In this document: piece after piece, positions 7,765 through 14,904 of the stretch
Layout: each line of letters opens with the position of its first letter
Numbering within the stretch: position 1 is the stretch's first letter
Assembly: GCA_027886865.1 (NCBI GenBank)
Contig: JAPCJR010000013.1
Span: 1-34,749 of the forward strand
Length of the DNA stretch: 34,749 nt
From: Nitrososphaerota archaeon
GTDB taxonomy: Archaea; Thermoproteota; Nitrososphaeria; Nitrososphaerales; UBA183
Direction: 5' to 3'
Translations under genes and position numbers: made by a program
Notes under the pieces: generated by a model
What the model was told of the DNA's origin: nothing
Seen by the model: the letters and a program-made list of their open reading frames with translations, nothing else
The model's database searches: none

Positions 7765-8745
7765 ATGTCGCTTCGGGAACACCTGTCCGAGCTCAAGCGT
7801 CGATTCAAGATAGCGTTCCTGAGCTTCGTCATCCTGCTCGTCATCTTCCTCATAATCCCTGCTGACCCGTCTACCTTCATCTCGGAGGGCTATCTTGGTT
7901 TCCAGCCGATCATAGGGTTCTTCATAGGCCGCGTGAAGATCGACCTCTTGCCCCCCGGCTGGCAATTGCTGGTCATAAGCCTCAACGAGCCGCTGGAGAT
8001 CTATATCGTCGCCTCGGTCCTCTTCGCGCTGATCTTCAACGGCCCCATATTCGCCTATGAGCTGGTCAAGTTCATCAGCCCAGGTCTCAAAGAGAGCGAG
8101 AGGGGTCTGATATACCCGTTCGTGGGTGCGACGGCGGGCCTCTTCGCGTTCGGGGCCGTCTTCGGCTACTTCTTCCTCGCCAAGTTCCTCCTGGCTGCCC
8201 TCAGTCCCTTCTACCTCATCGTGGGCATCAATCACCCCACCATCGACGTCGCCAACTTCTACTTCATCGTCCTACTCACCATAGGGATGAGCGGGGTCGC
8301 CTTTACTGTGCCCGTCTACGTCTATACCCTCATCCGGTTCGGCGTGGTCAGGGCGGCCAGCTTCAGAAAGAACAGGCTGATCATCTGGGCAGTGACATAC
8401 ATCCTGTGCGCGATAATCACCCCGGACGGAGGGCCGCTGCTCGACGTCATCCTCTTCGTACCGATCATCGCACTGCTTGAAGTGGCGGTCTTCATCGGAG
8501 GAAGGGCTCGGGGAAGGTATGAGCGGAAGAAGCGTGCTGAAGACATAGCGTCCGGACTGTTATCCCCCGATGGGTCGACCCCTCCCGCGCCGACCGAGTC
8601 ACCGCCTGGTGCTCCGACAGGAACACCGGGACCGGTCTCGCCCAGCGCCGCGGCGGTCCCCGCATCCACGACCTGCCCCTATTGCAACTACAGCATAGCG
8701 CCGGGCACTGTCTTCTGCCCGAATTGCGGCAAGGCTATTGAGTAA
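7765..8745 (+). CDS. tatC: TatC twin-arginine translocase subunit with C-terminal zinc ribbon
   Basis: Residues 1-250 form a TatC. The N terminus MSLREHLSELKRRF matches the cytosolic signal-binding motif, FAYELVKFISPGLKESER matches the conserved family segment, and six hydrophobic stretches follow the usual TatC order. TatC recognises twin-arginine signal peptides in the membrane and exports folded proteins. After the last membrane segment come a basic stretch (RARGRYERKKR), a Pro/Thr/Ala-rich linker (about 262-302) and a zinc ribbon with Cys304, Cys307, Cys318 and Cys321 (CPYC/CPNCG). The total of 326 residues exceeds the usual 230-270. I chose ATG 7765 because it gives the classical TatC N terminus; TTG 7747 would add six residues. 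No TatA lies beside it. Confidence 0.85.
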   Translation: MSLREHLSELKRRFKIAFLSFVILLVIFLIIPADPSTFISEGYLGFQPIIGFFIGRVKIDLLPPGWQLLVISLNEPLEIYIVASVLFALIFNGPIFAYELVKFISPGLKESERGLIYPFVGATAGLFAFGAVFGYFFLAKFLLAALSPFYLIVGINHPTIDVANFYFIVLLTIGMSGVAFTVPVYVYTLIRFGVVRAASFRKNRLIIWAVTYILCAIITPDGGPLLDVILFVPIIALLEVAVFIGGRARGRYERKKRAEDIASGLLSPDGSTPPAPTESPPGAPTGTPGPVSPSAAAVPASTTCPYCNYSIAPGTVFCPNCGKAIE

Positions 8746-8817
8746 GCAACTTCCCCTGCTTCCTCAATTCCCTCCTTCGGTAGCGTAACTGTCTCCGACG
8801 ACGCTTCGCCGAAACTA

Positions 8818-8825
8818 TTATATAT
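8818..8825 (+). promoter_or_regulatory. TATA box for the winged-helix regulator
   Basis: TTATATAT is a near-ideal archaeal TATA box, placing transcription start near 8848, inside the palindrome at 8831-8860. Confidence 0.65.
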
Positions 8826-8830
8826 TGGTA

Positions 8831-8860
8831 ATTAGTTAGCAGTAATTACTGTTAAGTAAT
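8831..8860. promoter_or_regulatory. 30-bp near-perfect palindrome, candidate operator
   Basis: The arms 8831-8845 and 8846-8860 are inverted copies with 13 of 15 positions matching. The core AGTAATTACT (8841-8850) is perfect. The element sits between the TATA box and the ATG at 8861, covering the predicted transcription start. It is AT-rich in GC-rich surroundings. A dimeric DNA-binding protein, most simply the winged-helix protein encoded immediately after it, could bind here and repress its own operon. Confidence 0.6.
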
Positions 8861-9265
8861 ATGACGATGCAGATATGTCTCATGGAGGACGAAAAGGTCC
8901 TCTTTTCGCTGCCGCTTCCATCCAAGACCGCGGGCGAGTTACCTCTCGTCCTGTCGGAAACGGAGCTCGATAGACTCTCGACGCTGTACTCGATCGGCTC
9001 CAATCGCAAGCGCCTGAGGGTGATGATGGAGTTCGCCAAGGGCGGCGAGCTACGCTTCTCCGAGGTAATGCAGATCGTCACCAACCCAAAACTGGCCCAG
9101 GACAGCTTGCAACCCCTCGTCAAGGAAGGACTGGTACTCCACCAGAAGGGTCTGGGCTACAAGCCCTCCGACGCAGGGCTGAAGGTGCTTCTGGTCTTGA
9201 CCGTGGGTCTCGGGAGGATACTTGCGCTCGTCGAGGTCGGAGCAGGAGGCAGGCCCGATGAGTGA
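8861..9265 (+). CDS. winged-helix DNA-binding transcriptional regulator
   Basis: This 134-residue protein reads as an archaeal ArsR/MarR-like winged helix between about residues 40 and 110: LDRLSTLYSIGSNRKRLRVMMEFAKGGELRFSEVM forms the first helices, KLAQDSLQPLVKEGLV the recognition-helix region, and HQKGLGYKPSDAGLKV the wing and last helix. A hydrophobic C-terminal helix (VLLVLTVGLGRILALVEV) could be the dimer interface. No ligand-sensing cysteine pair is evident. It is preceded directly by a 30-bp palindrome that could be its operator. Its last 8 bases overlap the start of the Hsp20-like gene, so the two are probably translated together. ATG 8861 is preferred for its position after the promoter; ATG 8867 and 8882 are alternatives. 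Confidence 0.75.
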   Translation: MTMQICLMEDEKVLFSLPLPSKTAGELPLVLSETELDRLSTLYSIGSNRKRLRVMMEFAKGGELRFSEVMQIVTNPKLAQDSLQPLVKEGLVLHQKGLGYKPSDAGLKVLLVLTVGLGRILALVEVGAGGRPDE

Positions 9266-9635
9266 CCCCGACGAGATTGACGAGGTCTTCCGGGACCTTC
9301 GCAGGTTTGCCGAGAGAAGGTCGGAGTACATCGCCGTGGACAACAGCGCATTCGTAGGCCTCCCCCAGATAGACACCGACGATGGCTTCGCCCTTGAGGA
9401 CGAGCTCATACTTGGGGACGATTACGTGACTTATCTCATCTTCGCAGATGAGCGCAAGATCACCGACTTCTCCATCTCTATGGAGGAGGATTGGATTGAG
9501 GTGAAAACGGTCGATTTCACCGTGAAAAAGACGCTAGGGATGCGCGTCGACCCCGAAGACCCGAGCACCTCCTACGCCAACGGCGTGTTGAGCGTCAAGG
9601 TGAAGCGGCTCGCAGACCGTGATGCGGTGGGTTAA
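9258..9635 (+). CDS. Hsp20/alpha-crystallin-like small chaperone-like protein
   Basis: This acidic protein of about 125 residues begins at ATG 9258, inside the end of the regulator gene. After an N-terminal helix (DEIDEVFRDLRRFAERR) the last 80 residues follow an alpha-crystallin/CS beta-sandwich: DDYVTYLIFADERKITDFSISMEEDWIEVKT resembles the paired strands, and YANGVLSVKVKRL is close to the diagnostic 'NGVL.v...' strand near the Hsp20 domain end. There is no C-terminal I-x-I/V tail, which Hsp20 oligomers usually use. So it may be a minimal or non-oligomerising form, or a CS-domain co-chaperone. Coupling to the regulator suggests stress or ligand-induced expression. Confidence 0.65.
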   Translation: MSDPDEIDEVFRDLRRFAERRSEYIAVDNSAFVGLPQIDTDDGFALEDELILGDDYVTYLIFADERKITDFSISMEEDWIEVKTVDFTVKKTLGMRVDPEDPSTSYANGVLSVKVKRLADRDAVG

Positions 9636-9638
9636 TTA
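9632..9638 (+). promoter_or_regulatory. TATA-like box for the HExxH gene
   Basis: TTAATTA is centred 34 bases before ATG 9669. It overlaps the stop codon of the Hsp20-like gene, so the metalloprotease-like gene may have its own promoter besides read-through. Confidence 0.4.
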
Positions 9639-9668
9639 CCACCCTCGCAGTCATATGTCCGTATTCTC

Positions 9669-10169
9669 ATGTCCTCGAACGCAAGAGACAACTCCAGACG
9701 GCTCGCTCAGGCTACTAGCTTCGACCAGGTATTCGAGCTGGTGAAGCGGGCGAGTGAGAAATCTCTAGGGATGCATAGAGCCGGTCTGACGCTCGTGCTG
9801 GGCGACATCTCCAACAACGTCGGCGCGTACCACGAGCTCGGGTCCAACGCCATAGTCATGAACCGCAACATCGTGAAGATCATCTGGCGGTCCACTCGTT
9901 CGAAGACCAAGCGGAACGCATTCACGTTCATGATACTTCTCCACGAATACCTGCACAGCCTAGGGTTCACCGATGACGCCCAGGTCCGGGACATGGGCAA
10001 GAAGATCTCGGACGAGTTTCTTGGGCCAGGGCACGTAGCCGGCGACATGGCAGTAAAATCGCTCGACAAGTTCTTCCCGATGATCCCTCAGCTCGCCATG
10101 TTCCGCGACAAGGGCCAGTTCGAGACGGTCCAGCGCTTCGATTCGTCGAGCACTCCGTACATCCGATAG
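9669..10169 (+). CDS. putative zinc metalloprotease, HExxHxxGxxD motif
   Basis: This 166-residue protein has the zincin active-site helix LLHEYLHSLGFTDD, with His92, Glu93, His96, Gly99 and Asp102. That is the HExxHxxGxxD form in which an Asp can be the third zinc ligand, as known for snapalysin-type peptidases. A preceding amphipathic region (AYHELGSNAIVMNRNIVKIIW) resembles the strand that lines substrate clefts in such small peptidases. There is no signal peptide or membrane segment, so it should be cytosolic. It lies 33 bases after the Hsp20-like gene and shares its direction. A protein-quality-control role would fit that setting, but the substrate and even peptidase activity are unproven. 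Confidence 0.65.
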   Translation: MSSNARDNSRRLAQATSFDQVFELVKRASEKSLGMHRAGLTLVLGDISNNVGAYHELGSNAIVMNRNIVKIIWRSTRSKTKRNAFTFMILLHEYLHSLGFTDDAQVRDMGKKISDEFLGPGHVAGDMAVKSLDKFFPMIPQLAMFRDKGQFETVQRFDSSSTPYIR

Positions 10170-10299
10170 TCGCGCCTGAAGGACCCGGCCGCGCCAATAT
10201 CCTCTAATAGCGCACGGCTTCAGGGCCCGAAGACGCGGCACGTCGACAGAATTCAACGTCTTCTCCGTTTCCGTCGATCTAATCTACTCTTGGAGTAGG

Positions 10300-11820
10300 A
10301 TGATTATTGCGCTCTTCCTCAGCGTCCTCTTCAGCCTCACAATCGGAATCACGGCGGCTCGCAACCGCAAGGCGGAGACAGTCATCATCCCCACGCTCGA
10401 TGTCCTGCAGTCGATACCGATACTGGGTTTCTTTCCTATAGTCATCTACGGGATCTCCGCCGTCCTCCCGGGTGCGGCTGGAGTGGACCTCGCCGTCATC
10501 TTCCTGATTTTCACGAGCATGTCCTGGAACATCGCCTTCGGCGTCTACGAAGCCGTCAGGTCCATCCCGCAGGACTACCTCGACCTCTCCTCGATGTCCA
10601 ACAGCGGGTCCCTCCAGAGGATCGTCTCGCTCTACATTCCAGCGTCACTGAGCAGGATAGCGTACAACACGCAGATCTCCTGGGCTGTCGGGCTGTTCTA
10701 TCTCATCTCGAGCGAAGTCATCAGCGAAGGGACGTCGAACCTGAGCGTCCGCGGAATCGGCGTGGACATCTTCAAGTTCGGAGTGGCGCACGATTACACA
10801 GCGTACGCCTACTGTCTCGTCCTTCTCATCGTAGCGGTCATCATCTGGCAGTTCGTCTTCCTCCGCGAGTTCACCCTCTGGGCCGAAAAGTACAGGTTCG
10901 GGGATGACCCTCATGGCGCCCACAAAGACTCGCTCATGAGGATGTATTCCTGGATCAACCAGAGGAGCCTTTCGAAGCTGTTCCTCCTCAAACCAGGGAG
11001 GGCCGTGACCAGCATCACTTCACCCCTGAGCCGTTACAGGAGGGGGCTGAAGTACTCCTTGCTGATACTCTTCATCGTCTTCCTGGCCTTCGAGGTCGGC
11101 GCGCTGCTGAACAGCGCCAGGACGGGCGCGTCCACCATAAACTTGTCCGCTCTCCCCTCGGACGAACTCAACGTCATCGTAGGGCTCGCCTACTCCTTCG
11201 TCCGCATCTGGTACGTGTACTTCATCTGCGTCCTGGTGGCGCTGCCCGTAGGGATCGTGGTCGCGCTCCACGAGAGGGCCTACAACGCGTTGGTCCCCGT
11301 CATTGAGGTGATCGCTTCGGTCCCGGCACCGGCGCTGCTCCCTGCCCTCGTGCCGTTCACCCTACTCGCCGGGTCGTGGGCGGGCGAGATTACCGCCGGC
11401 ATAGTAATCTTCCTCGGCATGATATGGTACATCCTGTTCAACGTGATGGCCGGGATCCGGACGCTACCGGGCGACCTGTGGGAGCTGAAGAGAAGTCTGA
11501 GGGTCTCAACCGTGCAAGCGTGGCGACACATCTATCTGCCGTCCGTCGCGACGGCCTTCGTCACAGGCTCCATAACGGCGATCGGGGCGGCGTGGAATAC
11601 GCTCATCGTGGCGGAGTACTTCGGAAGTTCAGGTCAGGTGCCGCTGACGCAGGTCGGCGACGGGATCGGCAAGATAATCGTGGTCGCGACCAACAGAGGC
11701 GACCAGCTGACGCTAGCACTCGCCGTGCTCTCGATGACCGTACTCGTCATCGCGTTCAACCTCATCGTCTGGAGGCGCGTCTACCGCTACACGACAAAGC
11801 GGTTCGCCTACAATCGCTGA
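10300..11820 (+). CDS. tandem-domain ABC transporter permease (NitT/TauT class)
   Basis: Two SsuC/TauC-type permease domains are fused. Each has the cytoplasmic EAA loop that contacts the ATPase: EAVRSIPQDYLDLSSMSNSGSL in the first half and AGIRTLPGDLWELKRSLRVS in the second. In between lies a long hydrophilic linker (about residues 190-255). Relatives of this tandem type usually have one more N-terminal membrane helix and a periplasmic stretch before the segment that here begins at Met1. The frame is in fact open back to 10180, and codons just upstream of 10300 read like family sequence, yet no ATG, GTG or TTG occurs there. The N terminus is therefore either trimmed or started unusually. The ATPase follows after 45 bases. 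The substrate is unknown and no binding protein is nearby. Confidence 0.85.
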   Translation: MIIALFLSVLFSLTIGITAARNRKAETVIIPTLDVLQSIPILGFFPIVIYGISAVLPGAAGVDLAVIFLIFTSMSWNIAFGVYEAVRSIPQDYLDLSSMSNSGSLQRIVSLYIPASLSRIAYNTQISWAVGLFYLISSEVISEGTSNLSVRGIGVDIFKFGVAHDYTAYAYCLVLLIVAVIIWQFVFLREFTLWAEKYRFGDDPHGAHKDSLMRMYSWINQRSLSKLFLLKPGRAVTSITSPLSRYRRGLKYSLLILFIVFLAFEVGALLNSARTGASTINLSALPSDELNVIVGLAYSFVRIWYVYFICVLVALPVGIVVALHERAYNALVPVIEVIASVPAPALLPALVPFTLLAGSWAGEITAGIVIFLGMIWYILFNVMAGIRTLPGDLWELKRSLRVSTVQAWRHIYLPSVATAFVTGSITAIGAAWNTLIVAEYFGSSGQVPLTQVGDGIGKIIVVATNRGDQLTLALAVLSMTVLVIAFNLIVWRRVYRYTTKRFAYNR

Positions 11821-11865
11821 GCAATCCCACCAGAAAGGATTATCCCTCTGATTGTCGCGGGCTCG

Positions 11866-12738
11866 ATGCTCAACTTGGAGACCCGGCAATCCTCCTCGGC
11901 GGGGGAAGGCGCGCCCGCTGTGAACCCGGTCGCGTCGAAAGATGCCAGAGCGGACGCCCGGTCGACGGCCTCGGGCTCCTGGGATGGCCCCCTGATCGAG
12001 GTCGATCACGTGAACCTGAACTTTACGAAGGAGAAGGTGGCCCTGCCCGTGCTGGTTGACGTCTCGCTTTCGGCAAACAAGAACGAGTTCGTCGCGCTGA
12101 CCGGTCCTTCCGGATGTGGCAAGTCCACGCTCCTGCGGATCATCGCCGGCCTCATCAAGCCCAGTTCCGGTGTCGCCAAATTCAAGGGGCAGCCGATAAC
12201 CGAGCCGCGGCACGAGCTCGCAATGATATTCCAGACGTTCGTGCTGCTCCCGTGGAAGACCTCGCTCGATAACGTCATCTTCGGGCTCTCCTCCAGAACA
12301 GATTTGTCCGACGACGAGAAGCGAAAGATCAGCCTCAAGGCTCTCGAGAATGCGGGACTCGGCGGCTTCGAGAACGTGTATCCTGGCGAGCTTTCGGGAG
12401 GGATGAAACAGAGAGTCGGGATCGCTAGGGCGCTCGCCCTGCAGCCCGAAGTCCTGCTCATGGACGAGCCCTTCAGCGCGTTGGATAACCTTACCGCAGA
12501 CAGGCTCAGGCGCGAGATATACTCGCTGCTCATCAACCCTTCCTCCTCCATCCAGACCGTCATAATGGTGAGTCACAACGTCGACGAGATAGTCGAGCTC
12601 GCTGACAGGATAGTGGTGCTCTCTCCGCGACCGGGCCACGTCGTGGTCGATATGAAGAACGAGCTACCAAGGCCGCGGAACAAGAAGTCCGACGAGTTCC
12701 TGCTGTCGGTGGACAAGCTTTATTCATACCTGGCCTGA
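11866..12738 (+). CDS. ABC transporter ATP-binding protein (SsuB/TauB/NrtD class)
   Basis: This 290-residue ATPase has Walker A GPSGCGKST (80-88), Q-loop Gln123, signature LSGGMKQR (176-183), Walker B VLLMDEP (196-202), D-loop SALD and a switch His in MVSHNVDE. The 'LLPWKT' after the Q-loop is typical of the nitrate/sulfonate/taurine class. The first 43 residues are low-complexity and probably disordered, so translation could begin later, but no better start is seen. It lacks the C-terminal AAA-associated domain that many relatives carry; that domain is the next gene. It powers the tandem permease encoded just before it. The substrate is not deducible. Confidence 0.87.
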   Translation: MLNLETRQSSSAGEGAPAVNPVASKDARADARSTASGSWDGPLIEVDHVNLNFTKEKVALPVLVDVSLSANKNEFVALTGPSGCGKSTLLRIIAGLIKPSSGVAKFKGQPITEPRHELAMIFQTFVLLPWKTSLDNVIFGLSSRTDLSDDEKRKISLKALENAGLGGFENVYPGELSGGMKQRVGIARALALQPEVLLMDEPFSALDNLTADRLRREIYSLLINPSSSIQTVIMVSHNVDEIVELADRIVVLSPRPGHVVVDMKNELPRPRNKKSDEFLLSVDKLYSYLA

Positions 12739-12753
12739 GGATGCGTCTGGAAG

Positions 12754-13278
12754 ATGGCCGATAGAAAGAACCAGTCCGCCGACCCAGCGAAGAAAGTCGC
12801 GCTGATGCCGGGCAACGTCAGGGCCGGGCAGGTAATCTCTCTCGTGGAGGTCACCGGGGGTCTGGGGTCGATAATCACCGCCTCGAGGCTCGCCGACGAG
12901 CTGGGAGCCGATATCGCCGTCCTAATCCCAATATTAGATACGGCGGAGCTTCTCGGCCTCGTGAAGGTGGAGAAGGGACAGATATCGCTGACCGAGTTCG
13001 GTCACAAGTTCCAGAAGACGACGAAGCAGAAGGTCAGGCTCCTCACCGACCAGCTGAGCAAGATAGAGCCGTTCAAGACCGCCATCGACCTGGCTTCGAG
13101 GAGAGGCTCGGTCTCCACTGAGGAGGTCGCTTCGGTGCTCTCGGATAGAGGGATAGAGTGGTACCATGAGCCTGAGTTGAACACAGACCTGCTCAGGACG
13201 ATACTCATCCACTGGGCGATTTACGCGGGCCTTCTGACGTACAACAAGGACGGAAAGTTTGAGCCGGTGAAGAAGTAG
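12754..13278 (+). CDS. stand-alone AAA-associated domain protein (AAA_assoc_C-like)
   Basis: These 174 residues match the domain normally fused to the C terminus of NitT/TauT-class ATPases that work with tandem permeases. The pattern is MPGNVRAGQVISLVEVTGG, then DIYxLA-like SRLADELGADIAVLIPILDTAELLGLVKVEKGQISLTEFG, and a C-terminal half with LRTILIHWAIYAGLLTYN. The first half resembles a winged helix that could sense a state or ligand. The gene starts 15 bases after the ATPase stop, so the two products probably assemble. It converges with cofC, with four bases between stop codons. Its biochemical role is unknown in the family as far as I recall. Confidence 0.75.
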   Translation: MADRKNQSADPAKKVALMPGNVRAGQVISLVEVTGGLGSIITASRLADELGADIAVLIPILDTAELLGLVKVEKGQISLTEFGHKFQKTTKQKVRLLTDQLSKIEPFKTAIDLASRRGSVSTEEVASVLSDRGIEWYHEPELNTDLLRTILIHWAIYAGLLTYNKDGKFEPVKK

Positions 13279-13282
13279 CGAA

Positions 13283-13978
13283 TCAGGGACCGTCGTCCTG
13301 GTCCCGTCTCTCGTCTTCGCGGACGTTCTTCTCTACGTCTCTGTTCTTCTTGAGCGTCCTCTCGAGGAAGTTCATCGTGCTGTTCCTTCTCCCGAACCTG
13401 AAGTACCTGTGGACGTCGCTAGCCCTGTCGATGTCGAAGCCGACGTTCTCCGAATAGTAGACCGCGAACCTGATTCCTCTCCGGGACGCCTCCTCGACGT
13501 GCTTGTTGAAGCTGTCATCGTCGTAATGGAGCGGTATCGCCGCTTTCTTGCTAATCAGCATCAGGTTGGTGCCGCTGTAATCTTCAGAGGGCGATATCAC
13601 CAGCGAGGAGCCCAGCCTCACGAGCGTCAGGACCGTCCTGATGTCGTTGGAGGTTATCAGCGGAAGGTCCGCCGGGATTATCAGCCAGCCGTCGTACTTC
13701 CCAAGGGCCGAGACCGCGCGGTCGACCGCGTCGTTGACGCCTCCATCCTTTTCTTCGTAGATAGAGCCGACCCCGTACCTCCCGGCGAACTTGAGGATGT
13801 CGCGGTTCGACGAGACCACATAAGTCTGGCCGAGTTTCTTCGCGCGGGCCACTGCCTGCAGCGTGTCTTCGAGCATGGAGACCTGGAGCTGTTTCTTCTC
13901 CCTTGCCGTGAAGAGCGTTCCCAGCCTACCCTTGGGGTTATCGCCTTTCACAGGTATGATTATGGCGAATTTGCGCAT
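13283..13978 (-). CDS. cofC: CofC, 2-phospholactate (or PEP) guanylyltransferase
   Basis: This 231-residue nucleotidyltransferase activates 2-phospho-L-lactate (or, in some lineages, phosphoenolpyruvate) with GTP for coenzyme F420 synthesis. The N-terminal IIPVKGDNPKGRLGTLFTAREK is the CofC version of the nucleotide-binding loop. GGVNDAVDRAV, WLIIPADLPLI and the late SFNKHVEEASRRGI and FDIDRASD motifs are also typical. The C-terminal 35 residues are highly charged and probably disordered. I start at ATG 13978 (MRKFAIIIPVK) rather than the longer frame, because that leaves four bases after the cofD stop and gives the standard N terminus. It is the last gene of a cofE-cofD-cofC operon. Which 3-carbon acid it uses is undecided. 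Confidence 0.88.
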   Translation of the reverse strand: MRKFAIIIPVKGDNPKGRLGTLFTAREKKQLQVSMLEDTLQAVARAKKLGQTYVVSSNRDILKFAGRYGVGSIYEEKDGGVNDAVDRAVSALGKYDGWLIIPADLPLITSNDIRTVLTLVRLGSSLVISPSEDYSGTNLMLISKKAAIPLHYDDDSFNKHVEEASRRGIRFAVYYSENVGFDIDRASDVHRYFRFGRRNSTMNFLERTLKKNRDVEKNVREDERRDQDDGP

Positions 13979-13982
13979 TTTT

Positions 13983-14897
13983 CTATGCCTCCAACACCAA
14001 CTTCGCGAGTCGGCGCTCATCCGCGTGGTCATTCATAAGGATTGAACTTGTGACCGCACGCGCCCCTTCGATCTCTATCGCCGCCTTCTGGGCGACGTCT
14101 CTTTCGTCTATCACCATGAGGTCTATGAGCCCCTTGTACAGCCGCGAAACGGAGCCCGAGTTAGGCTCTGCGCCGACCGCGGCCATCATCTTTCCCGCAG
14201 GCCCTGATATCGGGGCGTCGCCTATCATGGGCGAGACGGCGACCCTCTTCGCCTTGCTCCTGGAGACCGCCTTCCTCACGCCGTCGACCGAGAGGATGGG
14301 CAAGATGCTCGTCACGGGGTTCGCGGGGCAGAAGACGATGCGGTCGGCGAGCTCCAGCGCCGCGAGTACGCGCTCTTCCGCCCTGGCGCCCTCTGCCCCG
14401 CGATATTCGACCCCTGTCACCAGCGGGCTTCCATGGTTCTTCACCCAGAACTCCTGCAGGTGCATCTTCCCGAGGTTGGTGTCTATGTATGTCTCCAGTT
14501 TGTCGTCCGTGCAGGGGAGCACCGTTTGGGTGACCTTGAGCCGCTCGCAAAGGAGGGTCGTTATGTCGCCCAGTCTCTTTCCCCGGGCGATCTGCTCGGT
14601 CCTGAAGATGTGCGTGGCGAGGTCTTTGTCGCCCAGGTTGAACCAGGTCTCCTCTCCGAGCCTCCCTAGCTGAGAGAGCACATTGAACGTGTCGTCCGCC
14701 ATTCCCCACCCTTTGACCACGTCCGCGAGCCCTGCAAGGGTGTAGATCGCAATGTCGATGTCTGGGCAGATGTACAGCCCATGGTTCCAGAAGTTGTCGC
14801 CTACGTTGGAGACCACCGTAAAGTCCCCGACCTCGGCCTTCAGGCCCCGCAGGAGCTTCGCCGAACCCGTACCGCCAGCCAGCGCGACGACCTTCAT
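13983..14897 (-). CDS. cofD: CofD, 2-phospho-L-lactate transferase
   Basis: CofD transfers the phospholactyl (or enolpyruvyl) moiety from the CofC product to the deazaflavin Fo, giving F420-0 (or its dehydro form). The 304-residue length is normal. MKVVALAGGTGSAKLLRGL is the family N-terminal nucleotide-binding loop, VVSNVGDNFWNHGLYICPDID is the conserved Fo/metal segment with its DxD-like end, and FCPANPVTSILPIL and VSPMIGDAPISGPAGKMM are the later signatures. It sits seven bases after cofE and four before cofC. The Fo synthase gene (cofG/cofH) is not in the window. Confidence 0.93.
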   Translation of the reverse strand: MKVVALAGGTGSAKLLRGLKAEVGDFTVVSNVGDNFWNHGLYICPDIDIAIYTLAGLADVVKGWGMADDTFNVLSQLGRLGEETWFNLGDKDLATHIFRTEQIARGKRLGDITTLLCERLKVTQTVLPCTDDKLETYIDTNLGKMHLQEFWVKNHGSPLVTGVEYRGAEGARAEERVLAALELADRIVFCPANPVTSILPILSVDGVRKAVSRSKAKRVAVSPMIGDAPISGPAGKMMAAVGAEPNSGSVSRLYKGLIDLMVIDERDVAQKAAIEIEGARAVTSSILMNDHADERRLAKLVLEA

Positions 14898-14904
14898 GTC
14901 ATCA

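Noticed and set aside
11713..12639. 308-residue minus-strand frame opposite the importer ATPase
   Set aside because: It is antisense to a well-supported ATPase and has no recognisable motif.
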